A stretch of DNA of 64,000 bases from Gigaspora margarita (GCA_009809945.1 WTPW01001067.1:1-64000), one strand, 5' to 3'. Positions 45,690-58,232 are shown, numbered from the stretch's first letter. The notes: generated from the sequence alone by a model not told the origin. Numbers and translations are program-made.

Positions 45690-46790
45690 ATTGTATAAGT
45701 TGATTGTAGAGATCATGTAGTTGTGTAATAGAAATGTTAAGGTTTCAAGTAGTAATAATTTGTTGGATAGAGTTTTGTATAATTTGTGAAATATTAGTTG
45801 CATTGGGGCAAGTAAGCCAGTGTAAATTGTGCTCATATGTATTACAGTTTATACAATTGATTAAAGGGTAGTATGATGGATAAAGGCTGTATAAATGAGA
45901 TAGTATAGGAAGGAGTTGGAGAATAATTTTAATTTTGAAAGATTTGGATTGGTTAAGATAAGAATTAGTGTAGTTGTAGATGTGTTTGTAATTGTTATTG
46001 AGGTAAAGCCATGTTGCGTTCCAGTCTATTTGATTAGACAAGGAAATAATATTGTTCATATGTTGTTGGGAGGACCATATTGCAATAATGTGTACATTGC
46101 ATATGTTTTTAATTGCTCTGTGGGCTGATTGTTCTATAGTTGTATTATGGTAGGATAGGAAATATGATAAATTGTAGATATTGTTATAGTTAAAATCAAG
46201 GTATGTATTTGAATGTGAGTTATGATTTTTTGTGAGGTTGTCAGTGAGGTTGTTGAATGGACAAACTTGATGTGCAGGTACTTTGTATAGTATGATTTGG
46301 AGATTATATAATTGAATAAAGTTTATTAGAATATGCCATATAGGCCAATAGTTGTAAGAATGTTGTTTATGAAAAAGAGAGGGTTTTTTGATTAAGTTGT
46401 TGAATTTAGATATAGTAGATTAGGAATTGGTATATATAGATATTGTGCTATTGCATGGGCATGTGCTAACTGCTAAAAGAATAGCTGTAAGTTCAGCTTT
46501 GTAAGAAGTGGGCCAATAATGTATTTGAGCAGAATATAACTAGAAAGTGGAGTTGTTATGGGTTTGGATCCAACCAATACTCATTTTGCATCTTTCATTA
46601 GTAATATTGCTAACTGGACCATTGGTATAAAAGGTAAAGGAGTTAAATTGTTGGTTATAGGATGCAATTTGAAGTAAAGAGTTAGAGGCAGTATTAGGTA
46701 TAAAGATTTCATGAATAGGATTTAGAGAAATTTGTAGTATTGGAGTAGGAGGTATATTTTGCATATTGCAAGCAGCTATAGAGTAAAGTA
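45690..46790 (-). pseudogene. LINE ORF2 C-terminal part: RNase H and zinc knuckle
   Basis: RNase H-like segment: FTFYTNGPVSNITNERCKMS followed by IGWIQTHNN. A C-terminal knuckle reads NCINCNTYEHNLHWLTC (C-x2-C-x7-H-x3-C), close to the plus-strand copy. Multiple stops. Follows the reverse transcriptase part. Confidence 0.78.
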
Positions 46791-47427
46791 AATCTAAAAA
46801 AAATATTATTGTAGATTTTAAGTTTGTTAGGAGGGTTATAGTAACATCTTTTACTATTAAACTGAGTAGAAAGTGTAGCTAAGATGTCAAAGATACAATG
46901 ATTAAGAATTCTATTAGTATTGTAATTACAACTCCATATAGTATATACAAATAGTTTCAGATGATGGATAGAGGTTAGAGTTAGAAATATTCATTAGAAT
47001 AGTCCAATGTATAATACTAATTGTATTAGTGTTGTTATTGAATTTACGAGCTTTTCCTATAATAATATTCTGGTATTTTCATTATATGTGATGAGCCAAG
47101 GCTTGGATTTACTACAGAAATAGCTTGTAGTAAATGATAGAGTATTAGTAGATGGTAATTGTAAGTGTGAGGAAATAGAACAGGTTGTATAATTAGATAA
47201 GATTGTTTGTTCAAGAGTAGTAAACCAGTCTGGTTTATGACCTGTGTATAGTTGGTCAGTACGAGATAAAGTTGTTGAAGATAGATGATGTTTTTAGTGT
47301 AAAAATGTTTTTTAAAAAGTAAATACTAAGGGTGAGTATTGAGAATAGACTCAAAAGATATAAGGGAATTGTAGTGTATAGGGTCTATTGTTGTAAGAAT
47401 TGGTATTAATAGATAAGCTAGTATAGT

Positions 47428-49120
47428 TTAAGAGGTAGATGATTTTACAAGTTGTTGTATTTTTGTTAGGGCCATCAATTTTTGGGTTAGGATATTGTAT
47501 ATGTTTATAGGTGACCAGAGGTTATTCTGTAGATCCTGTAAGCGTATGTGTGCACTTGTACCAAGGAGGTCTGAGTTGTTGATTCGTGATAAAAGATTGG
47601 GAATATGGTGTTGTAATTGAATATTCCAAATGTTCTTAATACTATAAATATTGTGATTTAATAACATGCTATTTGGAGTAGTTGATGCAAGATAAAATTT
47701 GTGTTTTGCAATTATAAGATATTTAGAAAAAAGTTTAAGACATAGTAATTTAGATAGTATGATATTATGTATACAATATTCAAGTATTGGGATAATAATA
47801 TTATTAATTATATAACAGACTTGTTTATCTGTAATTTTTTTAGTACACAATATTTGGAGAAGTTAGAAGGTTTCTTGGGTAATATATTTGGCCTGTATAG
47901 AGTACTTAGCAGTAGCTGTAAACTAGCATCCAAGGAATTTAAAAGGCATATGCAGAGGTTGGGTAGAATTTGAAAATTAAAGAATTGTAGAGAAAGCTGA
48001 GATTGGGTATTGGATATAAGTATTGATTTACTAGAATTGACTTTGATATGTGCCATGGAGTAGAATGTAGATATGGTATTAAGTATTAGCTGTACTTGAT
48101 CATGAGAAGAAGCGATCCATAAGGTATCATCCATATATGCTAGAACAGAAGTTGAAGTTTTGATAGTTTGGTTTTGTATAGAATGAATGGAAGAAGTATA
48201 TGTAGAGGATATTGTGTAGCCAGTAAAGTTGGTTTTGATTTTGTTAATAAGAGGGTCATAGTATATTCTTCAAAGAAGTGGTGCTATTGTTTTTTCTTGG
48301 TCTATTTCATCATGTACAGGGTACCGTGGAGATAGACCAAGGTTGGTAATAACTTGGTTGAATCAGCAAAGTAAAAGGTTAGTAAGAATGTTAATGAGCC
48401 TGGGTGAGAAATTGAAGGCATTTAAAAGATAATTTGAGAAGGTCTAAATTAACGGAATCATATGCTTTGCTCATATCTTGTGATAGAAGCCAAAGCTATT
48501 GCTTGTTACAATATGCATGTTCAATGAGGTTGTTAAGTATATGTATAGAAATATTTGAACTATTGCCAGGTAAAGCAATATAGTTGTAAGGGTTAAGTAT
48601 TTGGTGTTCAGATAAGGTCTGGTTTAAGCGATTAGTAAGAATTTTTGTGTAGAGTTTTTTGGTGTATTCAATTAAGCTGATTGGTCAAGTATTGTTAAGG
48701 TTGCTATCAAATTGTTGTTTTTTGAATATTGGATATATTCTACTATCTTTTCATTGTTTAGGAATGTTTTGAAATTGGATGCATTGGTTAAATAGTGCTA
48801 TTATTGCTTGGAGTATATCTGGTCCTATGTGCTTTAGCATTTCATAGCTAATTCCCAAAGGTCCACATGCTTTGTTGTTGAAAAACTAACTAATTGTGTA
48901 TTGAACTTCTGCAAGTATAATTGGTTGTAGAATAGAGTTGTACCAAGCTGCATTGATGCTTGTGATTGGAGTATATTCATGTGACCAATATTGGTTAAAA
49001 ATATCTTGATTGTATGGTTGGTATTGTGTCTATTGTTCAAAGTGGTGGGAGATATATTGTCTGATTAATAGAGGATCTGTAATAACATGATTAGGGGTAG
49101 CAATATTGTAAAGGTGTACA
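47428..49120 (-). pseudogene. LINE reverse transcriptase domain
   Basis: Segments in order: NNKACGPLGISYEMLKHIGP (fingers), SRIYPIFKK, LSQDMSKAYDSVNLDLLKLS (motif A), then AYMDDTLWIAS (48118-48139; catalytic YxDD) and a thumb-like region KFLGC...TKKITDKQVCYIINN. This is a non-LTR type reverse transcriptase with an RNase H downstream. Several stops and frame changes break it. Confidence 0.85.
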
Positions 49121-49719
49121 GGGTTTACATGTCTATTAAGGATACTATTGATCATTTTGATGGGTTGGGATAATACCTTTTCTTGTCTTGTTTGAATAGC
49201 TTGGTTAATATAATTATATAGATGTTGGGAATTTTCAAGATTACATGTATGATAAATAGTTTTAAGGAACAGTTTAGCAGAATTGAGCCAGTTGAAAAGT
49301 TCATTATAATCATGAGGAGGTTGGGTATTTGGAATTCATGTTTTATATTGATGTAATCAATAAGGTTGTAGGTGGATTGTAGTATAGGTATGCTATTTTT
49401 AATAGCTGTTTTGGTAAGGTAAATGATTTTGCTAATAAGTTTGAGGTCTTTGTGAAGATTAGTAGCTTTGGGAGTAAAAGTATGAGTAAAGTTGCCGGAT
49501 AGTGTGCTTATGGTTTGGAAAATAAAAGAGAGCAGCATTAATTATGCTAATCTGTATTTTGTACTATGTTTTTTCGAGAGTTTCTGTTGTTGTAGTATTT
49601 AGTAGAATATAATGGTATTGAATATTGTGATTGATTTGATTTGTAAAATTGTCTCATTTTTTAGATATTATTGTCTTGTAGTTAAAAGTACGATGTTTAT
49701 AATGATGTTTATATCTAGG

Positions 49720-50400
49720 TTGATAGTAAGTAGAAAAAGACTATTGGCCTATAAGTATTTGATGATTACTATGATTAGATAATGAAGAGTCATAAATATA
49801 GAAAGTAGTGAGGTAGGGAATTATAGATTGGGCTGCCCAAATGTAGTCGATTTGGCTTTTGTATCTTTTACTACTCCAAGTATAATCTAGTTTATTAGTA
49901 TGTGTAGCAAGGTCATATATATTAAAGCTATGGAGGTAGTTAAGAAGTAGATATTTGGATGAGGAAGGTAGTGAGTTGAGTGTAGAAGCATTAAAGTCAT
50001 CTAGAATTATAGAATATAGTTGGTGCTGAAGTGCTTGTTTAAACCATTGTATAACTTTGTTTTGTGTACTATTTCTAGTAGTAGTATTTGTAGATAATAA
50101 ATAAACTGAGATAATTCTGAATTTAAAGTTATGTTTGAAGAAGATGTTTATAGCAATAGCTCCTCCAGGATGGTTTAAAATATTGTGTATGTGAAGTCAG
50201 ATAGTATTGTGTACTATAATACCAGCTCCTTCTTTGTATTCTGAGGCATTAGCCCAAAAGTATGAAAATTGAGAGGTATTAAAGAATCGGTTGGAGGAGT
50301 GATTAGCAATTTTTGTTTCTGTAATACTAATAATATAGAGATTGTTTTTTGTATAGTATTCTTCCTATAAAAACTTTTTCTCTAAATTGTTGTATCCTTA
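49720..50400 (-). pseudogene. LINE apurinic-type endonuclease domain
   Basis: Motifs of the AP-like endonuclease family are legible on the minus strand: LYIISITETKIANHS (catalytic E), GAGIIVHN, SIILDDFNAS (usual form GDFN), LDYTWSSKRYKSQIDYIWA and LSNHSNHQIL (normally SDH). The first Asp of GDFN is kept in DDFN, but the SDH dyad is SNH here. Interrupted by stops. It nicks target DNA for reverse transcription in living relatives. Confidence 0.8.
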
Positions 50401-50700
50401 ACATTGTGAGTAACTATATTTAGGGTTAGTAGAGAATTAGTAGGTTAAAATGATGTTGAATTTGATAGTAAGAGTTGGGGTATAGTAGGTTGAGTTAGTA
50501 TTGGTAAATAGAAGGATATGGATTTAAGAGGGATGTTGGCATAGTGTTGTAAGTTCTGAAAGAGTAAAAGTAAGTGATTAAGTAGGGGTATAGAGTCGTA
50601 TAGTAGATATATATGTACTTCTTTGTAGTTCTTTTTGATATATCTGTGAAAATAGAGATTTTGATATATTGTAGAGAGTAATATTGAGGGTAATTGTTTT

Positions 50701-51020
50701 GGATCTGTATTATTTTACTGAAAATCACTTTACAGACAATCCATTTCACCGACAATTTATTCACTGACAAGTTCATTTTACCGACAGTTCATTTCGCCAA
50801 AGCTCATTTCACTGACAAGTTTTTTTCTAAAAAGCACACTAACTTTAACCTTAAATTTACTCTGACCCTATTTTGACCCTAATGACAGTGACCAGAATTA
50901 CTTTGTCAGTGAAATGAGCTTTGGTAAAATAAACTGTCAGTAAAATGAACTTGTCAGTAAATAATTTGTTAGTGAAATAGGGGGTCTGTAAAGTGATTGT
51001 CAGTAAAATAATTGCTATCC
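50701..51020. mobile_element. 320-bp palindromic MITE with TTTYACTGACAA words
   Basis: Inverted ends GGATCTGTATTATTTTACTG and GGATAGCAATTATTTTACTG. Flanks AATTGTTTT (50692-50700) and AATTGTTCT (51021-51029) form a 9-bp duplication with one T/C difference. The motif CACTGACAA/TTGTCAGTG repeats through both arms. Same family as 3145-3793. A 9-bp duplication would fit a MULE-type insertion. Confidence 0.8.
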
Positions 51021-51029
51021 AATTGTTCT

Positions 51030-54000
51030 ATATATACTCCAGAAAGGATCCAATTGTTTGTAGTAATATGAAAGTTAGCAATTTATAGTATTCAAGAAAT
51101 CTGTTAAAGCATAATCGAATTGGTACCTTGGAAGGATGTGATGCATTAGTGTTCAAGGTAAGTATATGTTCTGTAGAAGCGCTCGCCTTATGCTCAGTTC
51201 TCACAGCTGTGCAGGATACCATAATTTGCTCTGTTCATTAGATTTGACTGTCATTATCTTGGTCCTCTATGTAAATAGGCTTTTCTGCCTGTTTACTTAT
51301 ATCATTCTCCTTCAAAAATAGTCTATTGCTAGAGAACATTATTATTTTGAAGATGGTAGCTGCATCAATGTTATCTACAAAACAATTTATTAAAAAGGAG
51401 AAGCCCCTGTTAAAAAGAGAAGGTTACTAGTAGGGGAAATTGAAGAGTTGTTTTTAAGACTAGATAATTTGTTATCTGATGTAGTTTGGAGTTTAGTCTA
51501 TGTATTGTTGATAAAATGAGAATCTTCAATGTCAAAAGGGGTTTGGAAATTAATGTTGAATTTAGTATTAAGAATATTTTCTGCAGACAGATATGCTAGT
51601 TTTTATAGAATTTGACTATTTGTATAAAAGATAGTTTTTGGTCAGTTTTGAAGAGGTCGAAGTATGTAATAATTCTGTCTAGAAAGTCTGTATTTATAAG
51701 TTTGTGTTTAGTGATAGTAATTGCTTGCTTTTTGTTTAAATGTGATATATTAAGGTTTTGAGTAGCTGTATCTTGGTAGGCTTTAAGGTATTTGTAAAAA
51801 AAGAGATTACAATAACCGGTAGATATTGTTTTTACAGAATTCTGTCTCAGCTTCATTAGCTACATTAGCAAATTTATAGTAGTGAAATCTTTCGAAAGAT
51901 CTTGCAAACCTGCAATATCTTTTGAAAGATTGTGCTAACTGCAATATATTTCGAAATTTTACAATATATTTCAAAATATTTTAGTATTCAAAATATTTCG
52001 AAATATTTTTCGAAAAATGTTAGACTCGAGAAACCAAGCTGGATCAGTAGATCTGCAATCTGGGTCATACTAGTACCAAGAGCACATTGTTTAAAATATT
52101 CGATGATGTTCAAATATAATCTACAAACTCGGTATTACAAGATCAGATTGATCTTTGTTTATAATTAGATCTTCAGTTTTACATTGTTTTTTTCATTTTG
52201 TTTTTTTTTGTTTGGTTTGTTTTTTCTCATTGTTTTGTTATTTCTCTTTTTTTTTTATCTATTTTTTAATTTTTTTCTTTTTATTTTAGCACTTTACAAG
52301 AACACAAACCTAACTTCTCTGACGATTTGCAAGAAAACCTACAACTTTTCACAACTTTGCAGAAACGCAGATTTGACTTTGCAAGCCAACTCAGTCTTTC
52401 AACACTTTGCAAGAACATGACTATTTCTTTGCAATTTTAAATTGCCAAGAATATTTCTTTAAAGAAATGGTTTTAGTTAAGCGCAGGTTTTTATAAGTTT
52501 TTGCAAGGTTTTGCTATATTTTTTTTTCGTTTGACACTTTTTGTTGTTGTTTTTGTTTTTAAATTTTTTTTTTATTAATTTAATTTATTCTGGCACTTTG
52601 CAAGAACACAACCCTTACTTCTTGGCACTTTCAAGAAAACCAACCCAGACTATTTCAGCATTTGGTGAATATAAAAAATAGAAATTTGGGGCTTCCTTTA
52701 TTTTTTTTATTCAGTTTGTTATATTTTTTGTTTTTTCATTTTTTTTTTTTTATTTTTTCACTTCTTTACTATTTTTAGGAAGTATTTAAAAAACAGTAAA
52801 ACGAAGATGATAGCCAAAACAAAAGAAATAGCTAAAACAAAACAAAGTTAAAATGAAGAAGCGAAATAATGCTAACTGCGAAGTGAGCAAAAATAAACAT
52901 GTAGGGCTAGTTTTTTATAGAATTATATGCGACGAAGTGCTAAAGTATTTTAAAATACATTTTCATTTTTATTTTTTTCATTTTTTTTTTGGGATCATTT
53001 TTTTCGTCTTTATTTTTTTATTCAGTTTGCTTATATTTTTGTTTTTTTTGGTTGTTTTTTTTTTATTTTTTCACTTCTACACTATTTTTAGAAAGTATTT
53101 AAAAAGAGCGAAACGAAGATGGTAGCAAAAATAAAAGAAATAGCCAAAGCAAAACAATAGTTAAAACAAAGAAGTGAAATAATAGCTAATTGTGGGAGTG
53201 AGCAAAAATAAGTGTGTAGAACTAGTTTTTTTGAATTATATACGATGAAGTGTGAAAGTATTTTAAAATATGTTTTCATTTTCGTTTTTTCCTTTTTTTT
53301 GGGTTTATTTTTTTCATTGTTTTTTTTTATTTTTTTTTGTATAATAATATATAATAAAAATATAATATTGAATAAAAATGATAATATATAATAAAAATAT
53401 AATATTGAATAAAAATGTATATTTAATTTAAAATAAATTTATTAAAATATAATGTATAATAATAAATAAAAAATATAAAATTTTATATTGAATTGTGAAA
53501 ACCTGTAAAAAACTATGATTATGTAAATATGTATATCATTTATTGTGATAATATGCAAAATATTACTTCCTGCAACCCCGGTGAGAGAATAATAGGTACA
53601 GGGTTGCATTGTTTTTATTTGCCCAATTTCGCAATATTTCGCAATATATTTCAAAATATTTCAAAATTTATTTCGAAATATTTTGAAAGAAATGCATACT
53701 GAAATCTTTCAAAAGATTGCAATTCTTTCGAAAGATTTCACATCAATTGCAATTCTTTTGAAAGATTTCAGTATACAATTTCTTTTGAAAGATTTCATAT
53801 ATTTATTTTGCTAATGTAGTTTATCAAGCACTTTGGTAGGAATAGGCTTTGAAAAGGTTGCTTTATGTGTGGCATCAATGTGGAATATTGTAGAGTCTAT
53901 TTTAAGTTCTTCAAAATCTTTGTTTTCTTTTGAGTAAGTTTCAAATAACTTATCTAGCAAGTCTTTGAATAGTTTACTAGTAATATGTTTTTTGTCTATA

Positions 54001-55803
54001 GTATAAGAACAGTTTGTGTATTTATATGTAAGTAAGTAGAAGTTGACATAACAGTAATATTTGTTTTTTTGCTCGTGAAAATTATATGGATATTGTAGAT
54101 TTAAAGAAGATGGTAAGAGTTTTTTAAGTTTTCTGATGAAGTGGTGTCGTATTTGGTGCTTAAGAGAGTTTAGAGTTTGTTCTTTATCAAGTAATGTTGA
54201 GAATTGTTAGTTGTAAATTGGGAAAAATTCTTTAAACCATTTATTAAAATGGTCTAGAGAGTTCTGAAGGGAGGGAATAGAGAATTTTTGAAGAAAAAGT
54301 ATTTGTAGTATGTTGAATAATAGCTGGATATTGAATTTTTTGTCTGATTTAATTGTAAGATATCTTTCCTCTGTATCTGTTGTGACTATACTAGCAAAGA
54401 GTTTGAATACTGTAGAACAAAGATTAAAGTCTTCTGCAAATTTGTTATAGTTAATGGCCTGATAATTATCAAAAAGAAATAGGTGTAATCGAGCCAGATT
54501 TAAGCAAAATTGTAATCAGTTTGCAGGTTTGTAGGAAGGAATAGTAATAGAGGATGCAAAAATTTCTGCGTAATTGAATTGGGTAAAAAGAATAGTTGTA
54601 AATTTATAAAGAATCTTTTTAAAGATAGTTTCAAGGATATTAAATGGAATAGTAGCTTCTTTATCGATATTAGAATTAGTTTGGTAGATATTGTCAGTTA
54701 GAAATGTAGGTTGGTCACTTGCTATTAGGCATATAATATAATGGAAACTTGCTTTAAGAGGTTTATTGTTTTTGGTTTCAGATTTGATTATACTTTCTGG
54801 ATAGAAGTTGTAAAGATGGTGTTTTAAGTAGTCAAATAATTGGAAGAAAAAAGATGTTTGTAGTCTGGTATTGGACTTCATTTTCTCAGTTACTAGAAAG
54901 TTATCAGTCCAGTCAAAGGTGAGTTAAGTTTGGAATATACTTTAGCATGGTTGGAGCTAGAGTCATTGTTGTTAGATTGTAGAATGGATGCATAAGAGAA
55001 TTGGGACTATTGATTTTAAGAAGGTTGGGTTAAGTTAATAGCTTCTGAAGTGATAAAGTGTTGTTCTGAAGATTGAGTATTAGGTTTATTTGAAATATCT
55101 GTATCTATATCCATCATTGTTTGCTACTGGTATTTTTGTTATTGTATTTGATGTTGCTTTTGTTGTTGTTAAGTTTTTTGTTGTGTAGATTGTGATTGTT
55201 GTTGGTATTGTTCAGGAGAGATTGGAGATTTGTTATTGTTAGTTGAAGTGAATAGTTGAATAGTTTCTAAAAGGTTGTTTAAACATTTCTTGTGATAGAT
55301 ATTATTTGAGTAGAAGATTGTATCAGAGTGAAGATAGCAGCAGTTTTCTTGAATTAGTTTTGTGCATTGGATGGGTTCTTTGCATTTGTAATATTCATGT
55401 GTACAAGGAATACATTCTTGAGTTGGTGATTGGGGAATAGTCTCAGTGGTTTTGGCAAGTCTAGTAATGAGTTTTTTGGTTTGTTTATTATTTGAGGTAG
55501 CAACAAAATGCTCATTGGTAGTATATTTATTGTCATTGTCATTGGAAATAAAATGTGTATAGTATTTGCCACAGAAGTATTTTTGGATGCTAGATATAGT
55601 AAGGCTTGAATAAAGTAGGTAGCTTTGTAATTAGGGTCTCATAAAATTGTTACAAGACAACGAACTGGTTTGGTATTAGGTAGTGTTGGTTTGGCTGTAC
55701 CAAGGTTGTTTTCATAAAAGAAAATACCAAATCTATTAGGATATTGTGCATAAAATATGTCAAGATCTATTGTGTCAGAGCTATTGTTTGCTAGTGTAGG
55801 CAT
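51030..55803 (-). pseudogene. LINE ORF1 with Cys-rich segment, split by an insertion
   Basis: The frame starts at the ATG ending at 55803 (MPTLANNSSDTIDLD, then FYAQYPNRFGIFFYENN). Near 55270-55440 lies a cysteine/histidine-rich segment QECIPCTHEYYKCK, CTKLIQENCCYLHSD and IYHKKCLNN, which could bind zinc. A Gln/Asn-rich stretch and a long helical region (FFFQLFDYLKHHLYNFYP, 54790-54850) follow. The part after the insertion (51596-51856) reads NSVKTISTGYCNLFFYKYL. Several stops. ORF1 proteins of LINEs bind the element RNA; that role is assumed here by position only. Confidence 0.65.
51860..53819. mobile_element. 1.96-kb non-autonomous element, copy 2, in LINE ORF1
   Basis: Ends CTACATTAGCAAATTTATAG and CTACATTAGCAAAATAAATA, inverted, followed by AAATCTTTCGAAAGAT and its variants, which are strong palindromes. 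Interior as in copy 1 (16297-18283): TTTCGAAATATTT clusters, ACCAAGCTGGATCAGTAG, T-rich tracts, GGCACTTTGCAAGAACAC. A purine-rich segment (GCCAAAACAAAAGAAATAGC) is present twice (about 52800-52975 and 53108-53275), an internal duplication absent from copy 1. The duplication at the target is not clear. No transposase. Confidence 0.7.
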
Positions 55804-55919
55804 TTGGAAATTGTATATTTCGAAAAAGATTATTGAAAAAAAGTAATGAAATTAAAAAGAGCTTTTTGGATTAGTAACTTTTGGTTTGTATAATATTGCA
55901 CAGTTGGTGTAACTATATT

Positions 55920-56035
55920 GTGGTTGTGGCTAGTATGGCTATAGCTAGTGTGGCTATAGCTAGTATGGCTTGTAGCTAGTGTGGCTTGTAGCTAGTATGG
56001 CTTGTAGCTAGTATGGCTTGTAACTCAAAGGTAGT
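55920..56035. repeat. 16-bp minisatellite in the LINE leader
   Basis: About seven copies of GCTAGTATGGCTTGTA (read on the plus strand), with variants GCTAGTGTGGCTATA. It lies just upstream of ORF1 in the LINE 5' leader. Confidence 0.88.
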
Positions 56036-56589
56036 ATGTGTAACTATGATATAAATAGTAGCAAAATTTACACAAGACTTGTGTAAATTAAAATAAATAC
56101 ATTGTTTGTTAGTTCAAATGAGAAAAATTGTGCAAATTAAATAATTTGTAAGAAAACCACTAATATTAGGTAATTTAAAATGTGGTTAGAGCTTAGAATT
56201 TGTTGGAGTCAAAGCAAAAAGAACAAATTTTAAAAGTTTAAAAGTTAAAAAGATGTTTAGAATGTTTGATTGTAAAATCGTCAGTTTATATCTATTTTGG
56301 GTATATTATATATTGAAATAAAGCCAGAAAAGAGGTAAACAACTTTGTCTTAAGAAGCAAAACAAGTTTCCTTGGCCCAAATCGCAATATTAAGCAAAAT
56401 ATTTATTTATTTAAAATTTAATATATTTTAACAAGAAAAGGTTAAAATAGTATAAAATTTGATAGCTATATATAACTTTGTGTTTAGAACAAGTTTATAT
56501 AGTTATAAAGAGCCTATTTATTTAATAAATTTTTAAGTAAATTAATTTTTTGTTTAAGAAAATTTGGTACAAGTGATCGTTAGGACAAA

Positions 56590-57480
56590 TTAATATTTAT
56601 AAATATTTATAAATATTATGAATATTCATAAATATTATGAAAATTTATAAATATTTTAAATATTCATAAATATTATATATTTATAAATATTCAAAACCCA
56701 CTCTTGGTTCAAAACCTATTTTTGGTTCAGTTACCAAAATATAGCTTGTGTAATATTACACAATATTAGTGGCATGTAACCTAAAATTATTTTTGTAAAA
56801 ATAGTTCAATAAGCTTTGTATAACCAATATGCATATTTATATTACACAAATTATATAACTATATGATAGGCCTTTCAACACATATTCAAAATATTTTAAA
56901 TATTTGAATATTATGAATATATTCAAATATATTCAAGAATATTATAAATATTCATAAACATTATGAATATTCAAAAATATTTATTAATATTCATAAATAT
57001 TATGAATATTCAAAATATTTATGAATATTCATAAATATTATGAATATTCATAAATATTATGAAAATTCATAAATATTTTAAATATTCATAAATATTATAT
57101 ATTTATAAATATTCAAAACCTACTCTTGGTTCAAAACCTATACTTGGTTCAAAAAAATTAAATTACCAAAATAGGGCTAGTATAATGTTATACAACATTA
57201 GTGGCATATAACCTAAAATTATTTTTTGCAAAAATAGTTCATAAGCTTTTGAATAACCAATATACATATTTATGTTATACAAATTATATAACTATATGAT
57301 GGCCTTTCAATACATATTTTAAATATTTGAATATTATGAATATATTCAACTATATTCAAGAATATTATGAATATTCATAAACATTATGAATATTCAAAAA
57401 TATTTATAAATATTCATAAATATTATAAATATTCAAAATATTTATGAATATTCATAAATATTATGAATATTTATTTTTAT
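56590..57480. repeat. ~425-bp satellite units B and C
   Basis: Two consecutive copies of the 220-bp core (56690-56890 and 57115-57320), separated by AATATTCATAAATATT repeats. Cores are about 90% alike by eye, including TTACCAAAATAGGGCTTGTA and TATGATAGGCCTTTCAACAC. Confidence 0.85.
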
Positions 57481-57499
57481 TTTTATTTTTTTTTTAAAG

Positions 57500-58232
57500 T
57501 GCCTGCTTGGGGCATAGGATTTATTTAGTTTACACATCGGAAAGTTACACTTGGATGAGAGTACAACTAGCTATATGTACACTTTTGGTGTCTAATTTAA
57601 GTAGTTCGCCCGAAGGTTCCACACTAGATGCCATACCTGCAACCCAACTACGGGAATTGCCTATTTAAACCTTCTGATCTTCAGCTTCTTGACCAATCTC
57701 AACTATTTCACCGGTATCCGCATTATATAAGTCAGTCCGGACCCCGGATCATTTGCTGCCATAGCCCTTAGGACTAGTTTATCCTTGCAGGAAACTTGGT
57801 AGAGCAGGCCCTGTCCCACACAGGTAATACCTACACTTTGGTAACTTACGCTACAGCTTTACCTATATACTTGCAGTCAGGGCTAACCATTAAACCGCTA
57901 CTGTTATCTACTTTATGCCCTTGTAAGGTTCACTCCAACCGCAGCACCCACCTCTACCATCCTACCGGTCCTTACACCAGCTTCCCAAACTTCCAAACTA
58001 GTTAGCCTGGAAGGGTCGATTAACCCAGCATTAGGTGCCACTATGGTTCTTTCTTCCCTTGGTACCTACTTCTATAGCATAGGTCTTTTTCCTCCGGTAC
58101 GACTCCGTCAGCCAGGTTGGTGAACCCCCATCCCTGAGGGTCTTTATTTGTCCAATATTCTGGCTCCAGTTTCCGATTCTCTGGTTTTGGTAGCACTGTC
58201 AAAGATCTTTGCTACCTCCTTACTCGGGACTA
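57500..58232 (-). mobile_element. GC-richer retro-like island with poly(A) end
   Basis: On the minus strand the sequence ends GCCCCAAGCAGGCACTTT followed by A-rich tail (T-rich on the plus strand at 57468-57498). It is much richer in GC than its surroundings and both borders are AT-palindrome satellite. No convincing frame: the 69-codon plus-strand frame at 57796 has no signature. I do not see tRNA-like boxes at the 5' end. It is probably a SINE-like or truncated retroelement. Confidence 0.55.

Larger units (their letters stand above)
45066..56583 (-). mobile_element. Nearly full-length LINE (two ORFs), two insertions
   Basis: Read on the minus strand: 5' start GTCCTAACGATCACTTGTACC, a 0.75-kb leader with a 16-bp minisatellite, ORF1 (from 55803), ORF2 (endonuclease, reverse transcriptase with YMDD, RNase H, zinc knuckle), a 3' untranslated region and poly(A) (poly(T) at 45066-45077). 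It is interrupted by 51860-53819 and 50701-51020; without them it is about 9.2 kb. Many stops and shifts show it is inactive. Both ends abut AT-palindrome satellite, so it seems to have inserted in the 425-bp satellite array. Confidence 0.85.

Noticed and set aside
52184-52420. 78-codon Phe-rich frame
   Set aside because: Low-complexity T-rich DNA in the second copy of the same element.
57796-58005. 69-codon open frame in the GC-richer island
   Set aside because: No recognisable domain, and the island looks like a minus-strand retroelement.
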